The position numbers and the translations under genes were made by a program. Positions 1 through 7,239 of a stretch of 10,884 nt of DNA are shown one piece after another; the first letter of the stretch is position 1, and each line of letters begins with the position of its first letter. A model generated the notes under the pieces. The model was not told where the DNA came from, did no database searches, and saw only the letters and a program-made list of their open reading frames with translations. The DNA comes from a bacterium (GTDB lineage: Archaea > Thermoproteota > Nitrososphaeria > Nitrososphaerales > Nitrososphaeraceae). The stretch covers positions 1 through 10,884 of the forward strand of contig JACMIO010000115.1 in the NCBI GenBank assembly GCA_014381105.1. The letters are read 5' to 3'.

Positions 1-7
1 TAAAAGA

Positions 8-20
8 ATTTAATATATTC
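8..20 (+). promoter_or_regulatory. TATA box of the cyclophilin-like gene
   Basis: The A/T-only stretch ATTTAATATATT is centred about 27 bases before the ATG at 41. That is the archaeal TATA-to-start-site distance, so the transcript would be leaderless or nearly so. No Shine-Dalgarno sequence precedes the ATG, which agrees. Confidence 0.55.
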
Positions 21-40
21 TGCGTAACTGAGATGATAGT

Positions 41-442
41 ATGAAAAAACAAATCAAAGCACTATTTCCTGATATCGACAGAGAAATCTCGATAGAGCTG
101 GATGATTCACGTTCTCCAAAGACTGTTCAAGCAATACTTGAAAAGTTGCCCGTCGAAATTAACATTACTAAATGGGGAGATGAACTGTATACCGAAAGAA
201 CCCAAATTTCGGCAAATGAAGAAAACGCTAAAAGAGAGGTAGATTATTTGGATGTTGCCTACTGGCCTGAAGGTAATGCATTATGTCTATTCTATGGACC
301 TACCCCTATCAGTAGTGATGGGCAGATACTGGCTTATTCACCTGTAAACATAGTGGGGAAAATAAATCCTCATGGTAGCGAAAAAGACGAATTATTACAA
401 GAAATTAAAGATAATACAAAAGTAATTTTCAAGTCAGTCTAG
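41..442 (+). CDS. TM1367-type cyclophilin-like fold protein
   Basis: This 133-residue protein is cytoplasmic, with no signal peptide or membrane segment. It matches the small cyclophilin-like family typified by Thermotoga TM1367. The signs are KWGDELY near residues 44-50, the block DVAYWPEGNALCLFYGPTP at 71-89 and the SPVNIVGKI strand at 100-108. Members have the cyclophilin beta-barrel, but prolyl isomerase activity is not established for the family and should not be assumed. Length is normal and the frame is intact. The start is the first ATG after a well-placed TATA box. It is a single-gene unit, convergent with the NHL gene downstream. Family assignment is firm; biochemical role is unknown. 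Confidence 0.88.
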   Translation: MKKQIKALFPDIDREISIELDDSRSPKTVQAILEKLPVEINITKWGDELYTERTQISANEENAKREVDYLDVAYWPEGNALCLFYGPTPISSDGQILAYSPVNIVGKINPHGSEKDELLQEIKDNTKVIFKSV

Positions 443-564
443 TAATGATGCAGTTTGCAGGACCCATTGCCTAGTAGAATATATTTGAAACAACATTTTT
501 GACAAATTTTGGGCATGTATCTTACAATTTGTAAATCAAAGGTGAAATAATAATTATTACATTG

Positions 565-1533
565 CTATTCTACTGTTTGCAATACCTGGATTCTAGAATT
601 CCTTGTATCGGTAACATAAATTGCTCCATCATTGCTAACAGAAATATCTTCTGGTTTGTGTAACTGTTGAGGACCTTTACCATCTGTTCCCCAACTAGAC
701 AAGTGGTTTCCCGTGTTATCAAACATTTGAACTCTTGAATTTATCTTGTCTACAATATACACTTGACCGTTAGTATCAATTGCTATCCCTGGAACTGTTT
801 CAGAGAACTTATCTGACCCTATTTCTGAAGACTTCCACTCTCTAACGAACGAATCTTTACTATCAAAGACCTGAATTCTGAAATTCTTCATATCAGTAAC
901 GTACATATTGTTGCTGGGATCAAATGCTATGCCATGAGGAGTATCAAATTTACCTGGTTCTGTACCCTCCGATCCGATAGTTCCTATAAAAGTACCATTA
1001 TCGTGATACTTTAAAAGTTGGTTGCCGTTTGAGTCAGTTAAATATACATTGCCCAGAGAATTTATTGCAATTTGATGCGGAGCTCTGTTAACGTCACGAC
1101 CTCCCGTACCATTATACTCCCATTTTGTGATAAAGGTTCCATTAGAATAAAACTTTTGCACTCTATGATTCTTGAGTTCAACTGTGAAAACAAATTTTCC
1201 TTCAGGGTCAACTGCGACATCATGCAAACCCATAAACTGCCCACTCTTGTTTCCTTCAGAACCCCAACTCAACATGAATGTGCCATTAGGAGAGAACTTT
1301 TGCACACGTTTGTTGCCTGTATCTCCCACGAAAATGTTACCAAATTTATCTACTGCAAGACTATGGGGATTGGTAAACTGTCCTTCTTCAACACCTTTCA
1401 TTCCAATCTGTTTAACATATTTTAGGATTGACTCCAGAGAATAAGCTTCATGACAGCAAAACGGAGTTTGATAGAATATCCCAAACAATGCTACAATTAG
1501 AAAATGAACTAGAAATTTTTTCAACCCAGACAT
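565..1533 (-). CDS. Secreted six-bladed NHL-repeat beta-propeller protein
   Basis: The 322-residue product starts with a basic N-terminus (SGLKKF) and a hydrophobic stretch at residues 7-22, followed by FCCHEAYS, so it is probably exported. From about residue 41 to the end there are six repeats of about 48 residues. Each has a GxFxxPHxIAVD-like first strand, a G-N-I/V-Y/F-V-T/G-D turn and a closing R-V/I-Q-K/V-F/L strand (ends near 80, 128, 177, 223, 271, 318). That makes one closed NHL propeller. NHL propellers usually bind proteins, nucleic acids or glycans, and some are enzymes; no catalytic domain is attached here, so the ligand is unknown. Blades 1-3 carry N-G-T sequons (N83, N131, N179), with another at N141, which fits a glycosylated surface protein. 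It appears monocistronic. Confidence 0.9.
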   Translation of the reverse strand: MSGLKKFLVHFLIVALFGIFYQTPFCCHEAYSLESILKYVKQIGMKGVEEGQFTNPHSLAVDKFGNIFVGDTGNKRVQKFSPNGTFMLSWGSEGNKSGQFMGLHDVAVDPEGKFVFTVELKNHRVQKFYSNGTFITKWEYNGTGGRDVNRAPHQIAINSLGNVYLTDSNGNQLLKYHDNGTFIGTIGSEGTEPGKFDTPHGIAFDPSNNMYVTDMKNFRIQVFDSKDSFVREWKSSEIGSDKFSETVPGIAIDTNGQVYIVDKINSRVQMFDNTGNHLSSWGTDGKGPQQLHKPEDISVSNDGAIYVTDTRNSRIQVLQTVE

Positions 1534-1554
1534 TAGGAATTAAAGTATTTATCT

Positions 1555-1572
1555 TATTGAAAAATAAATATG
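1555..1572 (-). promoter_or_regulatory. Possible TATA region of the NHL gene
   Basis: On the minus strand this reads as an A/T-rich stretch containing TATTTATTTTTC, centred about 30 bases before the ATG at 1533. The surroundings are also A/T-rich, so the exact box is uncertain. Confidence 0.35.
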
Positions 1573-1658
1573 TATTCAAATAGGAATGAATGATGAATGC
1601 TCGTCTACACCATATTTTGTAGAGCCTAAAAATTAATACTTTATGCAGATAACAAATG

Positions 1659-1865
1659 TTAATATTTTGAACTCTGCGCGGTATATAGCGGTAAGTTACA
1701 TTCTTCACATTTATAGTAAAGCAAATCGAAATCAGAACATAGTGTCATAATTTCATGACATCTTGGGCATTCAATTTCATTTTCAAGATTGTCAGTAATC
1801 GATATCTGTTGATTATTCTTCTCTAACAGATATTGCATTACCTTTGAACTATATACGACCTTCAT
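1659..1865 (-). CDS. Small zinc-ribbon protein, function unknown
   Basis: This 68-residue protein carries two Cys pairs, CPRC at residues 33-36 and CEEC at 53-56. The C-X2-C-X16-C-X2-C spacing is that of a zinc ribbon or rubredoxin-like knuckle. The first 30 residues are polar with no motif I recognise. A strong TATA box lies about 30 bases upstream and the ordered Cys spacing argues for a real gene. It is transcribed away from the transcription factor B gene, with 196 bases between the two starts. Such proteins may be transcription-associated accessory factors or metal-site stabilisers, but nothing here decides the role. I do not recognise a named family. Confidence 0.72.
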   Translation of the reverse strand: MKVVYSSKVMQYLLEKNNQQISITDNLENEIECPRCHEIMTLCSDFDLLYYKCEECNLPLYTAQSSKY

Positions 1866-1890
1866 GGTCAGTACATAATTGTATAGACAA

Positions 1891-1905
1891 TATAATATAA
1901 AAAAG
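1891..1905 (-). promoter_or_regulatory. TATA box of the zinc-ribbon gene
   Basis: The minus strand reads CTTTTTTATATTATA, a close match to the archaeal TATA consensus, centred about 32 bases before the ATG at 1865. The implied leader is only a few bases. Confidence 0.6.
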
Positions 1906-2017
1906 CTACAATATTCAAAATTTGTTTCTACGAGTTTCTCAAAGTATCATTGCTTTGTTTGTTGTATTCTGTAAATTAAGAACATCTTGTCGACCTTATC
2001 ATTATTTCGGTACAATC

Positions 2018-2045
2018 CTTAAATACTTGATCAGCGTATATATAA
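2018..2045 (+). promoter_or_regulatory. Promoter region of the transcription factor B gene
   Basis: Two candidate TATA boxes lie here. CTTAAATAC (2018-2026) is centred about 40 bases before the ATG and would give a leader of about 14 bases. GTATATATAA (about 2035-2044) is a better TATA by sequence, but at about 22 bases it is unusually close to the ATG at 2062. The sequence alone does not settle which is used. Confidence 0.4.
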
Positions 2046-2061
2046 CTAATTAACCGTTATA

Positions 2062-2967
2062 ATGTCTAAAGTAATTACGTGTTCAACCTGTAATATAAAA
2101 GAGGATAGGCTGGTTACTGATGTAGTATCCGGAGAGATTGTGTGTAGTAACTGCGGAACAGTTGTGATAGATGGCATTGAAGAGATTGGTAAGGAATGGA
2201 TTAATCCTAAAGACCATGATACCGATAAGAGTAGGATAGGATTGCCATTTTCTCTTGCAGTACATGACATGAATTTATCAACAATTATTGGCAAAACAAA
2301 CAAGGATTCTGCCGGACAATTAATTGATTCAGGGATGCAAGCCAGGATGAACAGGTTGCGGATATGGGATTCGCGTACCATGTATCGAGATAGTTCTTCA
2401 CGCAATTTCACAACCGCCTTCGTATTACTGGGTAAATTGAAGGATAAACTTAGTCTTACACCTTCCATAGTTGAAAAAACTGCATACACATATCGAAAGG
2501 TTCAGGAAGATGGATTAATAAGAGGTAGAACAATAGGAGCAGTTCTAGTAGCTTGTCTATACATAACATGTAGAGAACAGGGCGTATCTAGAACAATTGA
2601 TGAACTTGCAGAAGCTAGTAACATAAGAAGGAAGGCTATTGCAAAAATTTACAGAGATATTGTATTTCATCTGGAAAGAAAAATACCACAGGTAAATTGT
2701 TTCCAATGTATAGATAAGATTGCAAATAAAATCGAGCTGAACGAAATAACAACGAGACATGCAAGAGATTTAATGAAAAAAGTTCTTGAGCAGGAATTTT
2801 GCGCTGGAAAAGATCCTATGGGTTTTGCTGGAGCGGTGTTATATGTATCACTTCAAATGGAAGGCAAAACAGTTAGACAGATTGACATCGCAGATGCCGC
2901 AGGAGTTACAGAAGTGACTATAAGAAATCGAGCAAAGGAATTAAAAAGCAAACTACACCTGATTTAG
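2062..2967 (+). CDS. tfb: Transcription initiation factor B (TFB, TFIIB homologue)
   Basis: TFB bridges TBP bound at the TATA box and RNA polymerase, and positions the transcription start. This 301-residue copy has all the expected parts in order: a zinc ribbon with Cys7, Cys10, Cys28 and Cys31; the B-reader/linker segment around residues 58-77, with the conserved DKSRIGLPFSLAVHD and LSTIIG pieces; a first cyclin fold at about 112-206; and a second at about 212-300 ending in the helix-turn-helix QIDIADAAGVTEVTIRNRAKEL region that reads the BRE. Length is typical and the frame is intact. It is therefore a full-length factor, unlike the truncated TFB3 of Sulfolobus. Nitrososphaeria usually carry several TFB paralogues, so this may be one of a set serving particular promoters; the window cannot show whether it is the housekeeping copy. 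Confidence 0.96.
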   Translation: MSKVITCSTCNIKEDRLVTDVVSGEIVCSNCGTVVIDGIEEIGKEWINPKDHDTDKSRIGLPFSLAVHDMNLSTIIGKTNKDSAGQLIDSGMQARMNRLRIWDSRTMYRDSSSRNFTTAFVLLGKLKDKLSLTPSIVEKTAYTYRKVQEDGLIRGRTIGAVLVACLYITCREQGVSRTIDELAEASNIRRKAIAKIYRDIVFHLERKIPQVNCFQCIDKIANKIELNEITTRHARDLMKKVLEQEFCAGKDPMGFAGAVLYVSLQMEGKTVRQIDIADAAGVTEVTIRNRAKELKSKLHLI

Positions 2968-3022
2968 AAGTTATTCAAATACTGGTATCACATCAAGTAG
3001 TTTATCACTAATCTGAAATGAA

Positions 3023-3036
3023 TTTTTTATTATTCT
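3023..3036 (+). terminator. T-rich candidate terminator after tfb
   Basis: TTTTTTATTATTCT lies about 55 bases beyond the tfb stop codon. Archaeal termination commonly occurs at T-runs in the non-template strand without a hairpin, so this is a plausible 3' end. Confidence 0.4.
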
Positions 3037-3066
3037 CCACTTAAATATTAGAAGCGGTAATTCAAA

Positions 3067-3078
3067 AATATTTTAATG
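3067..3078 (+). promoter_or_regulatory. TATA box for the DUF4760-like/DUF72 pair
   Basis: ATATTTTAATG is centred about 28 bases before the TTG at 3101. That matches the spacing of the other promoters in this window and supports TTG as a leaderless start. Confidence 0.5.
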
Positions 3079-3100
3079 CTTCAGATCATATTAGTATACA

Positions 3101-3481
3101 TTGGCAAACGAGAATGTAGATGCTCTATTTTCACTCTATGACATATATGATCGAAACAGAGATTCTTTTCTTTGGCTCCTTGAAGATTTTAATGTAAAAA
3201 GCTATCCGGAATATAAGCAAAAATACCATGGTACAAGCAAGGACAGGTGCCATTTTATTCGCGTTTGTGGTTTTTTTGAGCTTTCAGGAACTTTGGTAAA
3301 GAGACAACTAATTGATACCAATCTGTATTTTGATGTTTTCAACCCCACTCCTTTCTGGCATAAGGCAAAACCAATAATAGAAGGAATGAGACAGACAAGA
3401 CCATTTATTTATGAAAATTTCGAACTTCTAAATCAAATGAAGATAAAATGGTCTCAAAAGAGAACAATCGAAAATCAATAA
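3101..3481 (+). CDS. DUF4760-like hypothetical protein, TTG start
   Basis: The 126-residue soluble protein is rich in aromatic and charged residues and predicted largely helical. The pattern WLLEDFNVKSYPEYKQKY (25-42), then a central RVCGFFELSGTLVKRQLID (54-72), FW at 85-86 and YENFELL at 104-110 resembles the DUF4760 family. Many members of that family sit behind membrane helices, but no membrane segment is present here. The start is TTG at 3101: an in-frame TAG lies at 3092, no usable in-frame ATG or GTG follows for a long way, and a TATA box is spaced correctly. The DUF72 gene follows after 31 bases in the same direction, so the two are probably cotranscribed. Family link is moderate; function is unknown. 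Confidence 0.72.
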   Translation: MANENVDALFSLYDIYDRNRDSFLWLLEDFNVKSYPEYKQKYHGTSKDRCHFIRVCGFFELSGTLVKRQLIDTNLYFDVFNPTPFWHKAKPIIEGMRQTRPFIYENFELLNQMKIKWSQKRTIENQ

Positions 3482-3512
3482 GTAACCTTCCCGTACCTTT
3501 CAAAGATAAATT

Positions 3513-4400
3513 ATGTTGTCAGTGCGTATAGGATGCTCGGGCTGGAGCTATTCTGATTCCTTTGAAGCAGGAGGCTGGGTCAAGGTATTTTATCCCGATG
3601 CTCAGACCAAGAAATTGCAGTATTATGCTCAATTTTTTGACACGGCTGAAATGGACGCTACCTTTTATGAGAAATTTTACATGTACATGACCAAGGATAC
3701 ATTTACCATTATTAATAAAGCAACTCCTGACAAGTTTCAATTTTCGGTTAAAGTTCCTGAGACAGTAACACACGACAATCGACTTGATGTAAATAAGGGA
3801 GCAATAGCCCTTTTAGATGAGTTCTTAGAAAAAATATCACCTTTAAAGTACACTAATAAATTGGGAGCAGTTTTGATTCAATTACCTCCAAGTTTCACCG
3901 TTAAAGAATTCCTGAATACAGAGGAGTTCCTTGACAGACTTCCCAAGGGTTATGATTATGCAATTGAATTCAGGCATCCGTCATGGAATACAGAGGGGCC
4001 ATGGGAAATGCTAAAACATTATAACATCGCAGCTGTGATGACAGACTCTCCCGAGTCGGATAAGTTGAAATTTCTTGCTGAGCCGATTGTAACCGCAAGT
4101 CATGCGTTCATTCGATGGCATGGGAGACAAGTAAAACCACGATATAATTATCTTTACTCTAGAGAAGAACTAAAGCCATGGGTTCAGAAGATTAATCAAA
4201 TTTCAACAGAAACCACCATTGTTAGAGGATATTTTAACAACCATTATGGAGCACGAGCCGTAGTAAATGCCATTGAATTCAAGGGGTTGCTAGGGAACGC
4301 ATTGTCAGAAAAGGAAAAGGCCGTAATTCAAAATGCTAGAAATTATTTTTATGAGACTGCGAAACAAGCAACACTGGATGATACTCTGAGAAGTAATTAG
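3513..4400 (+). CDS. DUF72 (YecE-like) TIM-barrel protein
   Basis: The 295-residue protein shows the family's hallmark blocks. These are RIGCSGWSY at residues 5-13, the EMDATFY segment at 46-52 (EINSTFY-like in relatives), KFQFSVKVP at 74-82, YAIEFRHPSW at 149-158, AFIRWHGR at 198-205 and the C-terminal YFNNHYGARAV at 240-250. The full TIM barrel is present at normal length. DUF72 proteins are widespread in archaea and bacteria, and structures suggest a ligand or metal pocket at the barrel mouth, but no reaction is established. The ATG at 3513 gives the N-terminus expected for the family, just ahead of the first strand. It lies 31 bases after the DUF4760-like gene. Its TAG stop overlaps the TAA stop of the opposing polymerase gene. 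Confidence 0.92.
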   Translation: MLSVRIGCSGWSYSDSFEAGGWVKVFYPDAQTKKLQYYAQFFDTAEMDATFYEKFYMYMTKDTFTIINKATPDKFQFSVKVPETVTHDNRLDVNKGAIALLDEFLEKISPLKYTNKLGAVLIQLPPSFTVKEFLNTEEFLDRLPKGYDYAIEFRHPSWNTEGPWEMLKHYNIAAVMTDSPESDKLKFLAEPIVTASHAFIRWHGRQVKPRYNYLYSREELKPWVQKINQISTETTIVRGYFNNHYGARAVVNAIEFKGLLGNALSEKEKAVIQNARNYFYETAKQATLDDTLRSN

Positions 4401-6661
4401 AATTGCATCACGTTCTCAGCTTTTAGCGTTATACCAAACGGCTCTGTTACTGTATTAGTTACTTCTTGTAATATTTCGCAATATCTTTTGACATCGAACT
4501 TGGTTTGAGAATGAGCAAGTTCTATAGGGATACTCCTTTTCTTAGAATGCCTTCCATAATAGTCTGTAACAACATATTTTAAAATCTCTCCAGCTCTCAA
4601 TGATTTGCCTCCCAAACTCAAATCTAGAAGGGCATTATTTTCAACAGTGTCTCTATCTTCATATTCATAATAATTTTTTGAAATCCTTTTAGTAAATACC
4701 AAGTCGGTAAGACTAACTCTCCTTTCTTTCAAAAGTTTCAAATGTGAATTGAAAATATTTTCTATTTTCGGAAACATTGCTTTAACTTCACTTATGTTGG
4801 CTGCTTCTGACAGGACGTTTAAAATTAATTGTTGGTAATTGGAAAAAAAAACTGGGGTGTCGTGCCTCCTTGCTTCAATTCCTCTAAGCTTCAGGGTGCC
4901 ATCCTCAAAGACACCGAAATATCTGTTAGGAACTCCTACTATGTTATTACTCTTTGAGGGAACAAACGCAACCCATTTGTACACCCCCTCAACTGATATG
5001 TCAAAACCTGTTTTATTTTCTATAGCTGTTTTCAACGACTCATAGGTGTCAATCGTTATATCTTTTTGGGGATTGCTTTTCTGTACCCAAATTGAATCTA
5101 CTATGGCGTGTAGAACCTTAAATCCCTGTTGTTCCGCTGTTCTTATGGTGTCAATTAAAATGTTCCTGTCAAAGGCACACACTGCAATGTGAGCGTCTAT
5201 TCTTCCAAATTTGGCATTGTTAAAACCAAGGTATCCGAAACTTGTTACCAGAACCCATTTAATGGCGGTTTGCCTTGCATCATAAATTTCTTTTAGTTCA
5301 GTATCGGCAGCGGAATTTCTCATATTCTTATAGATTTTTCTTTTAGCAAGAAGAATCTCAAGGGCTGTCGGCACTAGTCCTTTTCTTTTTTCGCACCTGT
5401 AATAGTTATCCAAACCAGGAACTCTTAGACTTGAATCAGGACAGCAGTCGCAGAATACCGTTTCTGCTGATATATTCTTCTTTTCCATTATCGATGGATA
5501 CAAAGAAACAAAATCAAGTTCTGCGACATTTTCATGTACGCCAATCCAAGGTTCAAGAATCATCCCTCCTCTGTCTGCAATTAAAAGTTCTTCCAAGCTC
5601 TTGACGTGTTCAGCGAGAGTAGGTTTCCATGGGATAAGAACATTTTTTCTGTCAGCAGTGTAAAATTGCAAGCTGCTCATACATTTTCCTATACTCGCTC
5701 TAGATGCGGTATGAAAGGGCATTCTGCAGATTCTTGCCAGCTCGTATAAGCCCGGTAGTCCCGATTCTGCCATGATAAAAGAATTATCGGTATCAATGTG
5801 TATTCTTCCGGGTAACTTTATTGTAGACGGTTTGAAAAAACTTTTACCATATGAAAAGTATGAAGTTCCTTCTCTTGCAGGTTTTATTAATCCACCATCA
5901 TCTTTTTCTCTTCCTAATTCTAGTTTTATACGATTACTATTTGCCCTTTCAATCAGGTACGGAAATGTAAATGAATCCCCATCATTTGTCAGCACAAAGT
6001 CTGCATTTATATTTGCCATTTGTCTCATAAGTTTGTAAAGTATATCACTTTCAGAGTCTTCCTCAATCCGAATTGTCTCATTGTCATAATATTTTTGTAT
6101 TTCGATACGGTCTATCCTATCAGTGTACCTTGGTATGGTACCTTGCGCAACTTTGGGAAAGACCGTGAGATGTACGTTCTCAAATTGTGGTAACTTATAA
6201 TTAGTAGACCATACATTATCTCTCACGTCCCAATCCAAACCAGACTTTTTCTCATTAATATGACAATAACATGTCGGAAATATGCCGTGTTCATAAAAGT
6301 ATGTCTGAGCGGGAAGTACGTCTACATTATAAAGTCTAATTTCCCCAAACCTGAATTTTTTTTCAATTTTTGAAGCTACCCTTGCAGCACTATTAGAGTC
6401 TTTTAGTCTTAATTGAAGAACAAGCGATTCTACTGAATCTGTCAAATTTTCATATTTTCGTACAATTTCAGAACCCAATATGTATTTGGCAATGTCTTCG
6501 CTTGCTAAAATTTGCTCAAATAATAATTCATCATCTGCTGCTACATATATTGGATGGGACCAATCATCTTCTAGTCTTATGGTGTCTCCATTGGTCTGCC
6601 TTATCCAAAAGACCATCTTGTCATTTTTAGCATATGCATCAAATAACCATCCTGAGAACAT
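4397..6661 (-). CDS. polB2: PolB2-type family B DNA polymerase with altered motif C and inactivated exonuclease
   Basis: The 754-residue protein is a B-family polymerase. Motif A is ELDFVSLYPSIM with catalytic Asp383. Motif B is degenerate: Q464 and K468 are kept, but the usual NSxYG reads VTSFG at 472-476. Motif C is HAIVDSIWV at 518-526, so the usual DTDS has lost its first Asp (Ile520) and kept the metal-binding Asp522. A KWVAFVPSK-like thumb entry follows at 562-570. The exonuclease region (about 160-300) lacks catalytic carboxylates: the Exo I position reads LTVF (165-168), Exo II reads DSFTFPYL (229-236, Asp to Thr) and Exo III reads FIMAE (295-299). The short C-terminus and IVDSIW signature match the archaeal PolB2/Dpo2 group. 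The Sulfolobus member is damage-inducible and linked to mutagenesis. It is the last gene of a four-gene operon, 27 bases after its neighbour. A specialised error-prone role, rather than chromosomal replication, is inferred. Confidence 0.9.
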   Translation of the reverse strand: MFSGWLFDAYAKNDKMVFWIRQTNGDTIRLEDDWSHPIYVAADDELLFEQILASEDIAKYILGSEIVRKYENLTDSVESLVLQLRLKDSNSAARVASKIEKKFRFGEIRLYNVDVLPAQTYFYEHGIFPTCYCHINEKKSGLDWDVRDNVWSTNYKLPQFENVHLTVFPKVAQGTIPRYTDRIDRIEIQKYYDNETIRIEEDSESDILYKLMRQMANINADFVLTNDGDSFTFPYLIERANSNRIKLELGREKDDGGLIKPAREGTSYFSYGKSFFKPSTIKLPGRIHIDTDNSFIMAESGLPGLYELARICRMPFHTASRASIGKCMSSLQFYTADRKNVLIPWKPTLAEHVKSLEELLIADRGGMILEPWIGVHENVAELDFVSLYPSIMEKKNISAETVFCDCCPDSSLRVPGLDNYYRCEKRKGLVPTALEILLAKRKIYKNMRNSAADTELKEIYDARQTAIKWVLVTSFGYLGFNNAKFGRIDAHIAVCAFDRNILIDTIRTAEQQGFKVLHAIVDSIWVQKSNPQKDITIDTYESLKTAIENKTGFDISVEGVYKWVAFVPSKSNNIVGVPNRYFGVFEDGTLKLRGIEARRHDTPVFFSNYQQLILNVLSEAANISEVKAMFPKIENIFNSHLKLLKERRVSLTDLVFTKRISKNYYEYEDRDTVENNALLDLSLGGKSLRAGEILKYVVTDYYGRHSKKRSIPIELAHSQTKFDVKRYCEILQEVTNTVTEPFGITLKAENVMQF

Positions 6662-6688
6662 GTCTGGCTGCTATTTCCTCATATTGGA

Positions 6689-6955
6689 TTATCTCCAATC
6701 TTGCAAGTTAAAATTTCCATTATTGATTAACCAATTAATAATCTTATGTTGAACAAAGATTAAACTTATCAGCAGAGACTCTGTCGAATAGTACTCTCCT
6801 TTTGAATTGATTGAATCAACATATTTGTAACATTGCTTTAACATTCGTAAAAATAATACTCTGTCTTCCTCTCGCAGTGCCTCAGCAAATCCGCTCCATG
6901 CCTGAATTTCCCTAGTTAATATATCTTCGTTTGGAAACAATGTCAACTCTGTCAC
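6689..6955 (-). CDS. Small helical protein of the PolB2 operon, copy 2
   Basis: This 88-residue protein is predicted all-helical, with no Cys pairs, signal peptide or membrane segment. Its core at residues 19-76 reads W-x2-F-x3-L-x3-DR-x2-F-x2-M-x3-C-x2-Y, then E at 59 and SLIF at 64-67. It aligns without a gap to the core of the upstream protein (residues 18-75), with about 14 of 58 identities including W, F, DR, F, M and C. The start is a GTG whose bases overlap the TGA stop of that gene (GTGA, 6952-6955), indicating translational coupling. The position between a RecA-fold protein and PolB2 suggests an accessory subunit of the same complex. I recognise it as a small family seen near archaeal PolB2 genes, but know of no function. 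Confidence 0.85.
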   Translation of the reverse strand: MTELTLFPNEDILTREIQAWSGFAEALREEDRVLFLRMLKQCYKYVDSINSKGEYYSTESLLISLIFVQHKIINWLINNGNFNLQDWR

Positions 6956-7236
6956 CGAATTTCATTAGATTGGTCTTGAGTCAAGGTTTTCTTATTGTTA
7001 GTTTTCTTCATTAATTCTGTCAATCTCTTGAAGTCATTCAGAATAATTGACATAATGATACACTCCAAAACTATGGGTCTAGCCGCATTTGCAGAGGCGC
7101 TGTTATAGAGACGGCAGGTAGAAAACATCGCATCAAATTTTTTTCTATCACTCTTGCTCAGCAGAGAACGAAATTTACGCCATCTCAATTCCTCGGCCAT
7201 ACATGCTAGCCTAAAAGACGGAATTGTCCTCCCCAT
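6952..7236 (-). CDS. Small GRT-type helical protein of the PolB2 operon, copy 1
   Basis: The 94-residue protein begins MGRTIPSFRLA, a conserved opening of a small archaeal family of unknown function (GRTxPSxR). A predicted helical core follows at residues 18-75, and the basic tail from about 77 on is probably disordered. The core is homologous to that of the next gene. Three bases separate this start from the stop of the RecA-fold gene, and AAGGT about 10 bases before the ATG (7247-7251) could act as a Shine-Dalgarno site inside that gene's 3' end. Its own stop overlaps the next start by four bases. Tight coupling and paralogy suggest the two small proteins are made together and may form a heterodimer. 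The N-terminal GRT arm is the main difference between them and might hold a partner-specific contact; that is inference. Confidence 0.86.
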   Translation of the reverse strand: MGRTIPSFRLACMAEELRWRKFRSLLSKSDRKKFDAMFSTCRLYNSASANAARPIVLECIIMSIILNDFKRLTELMKKTNNKKTLTQDQSNEIR

Positions 7237-7239
7237 ACC

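Noticed and set aside
548..559. A/T-only palindrome TAATAATTATTA just after the NHL stop codon
   Set aside because: Such simple A/T palindromes are common at this base composition and would form a weak stem; not called as a terminator.
1448..1708. 86-codon minus-strand frame between the NHL and zinc-ribbon genes
   Set aside because: It overlaps the start of the NHL gene and the end of the zinc-ribbon gene, has no promoter of its own, and its translation shows no domain pattern.
2046..2489. 147-codon minus-strand frame opposite tfb
   Set aside because: It is the antisense shadow of the unmistakable TFB gene and has no recognisable domain.
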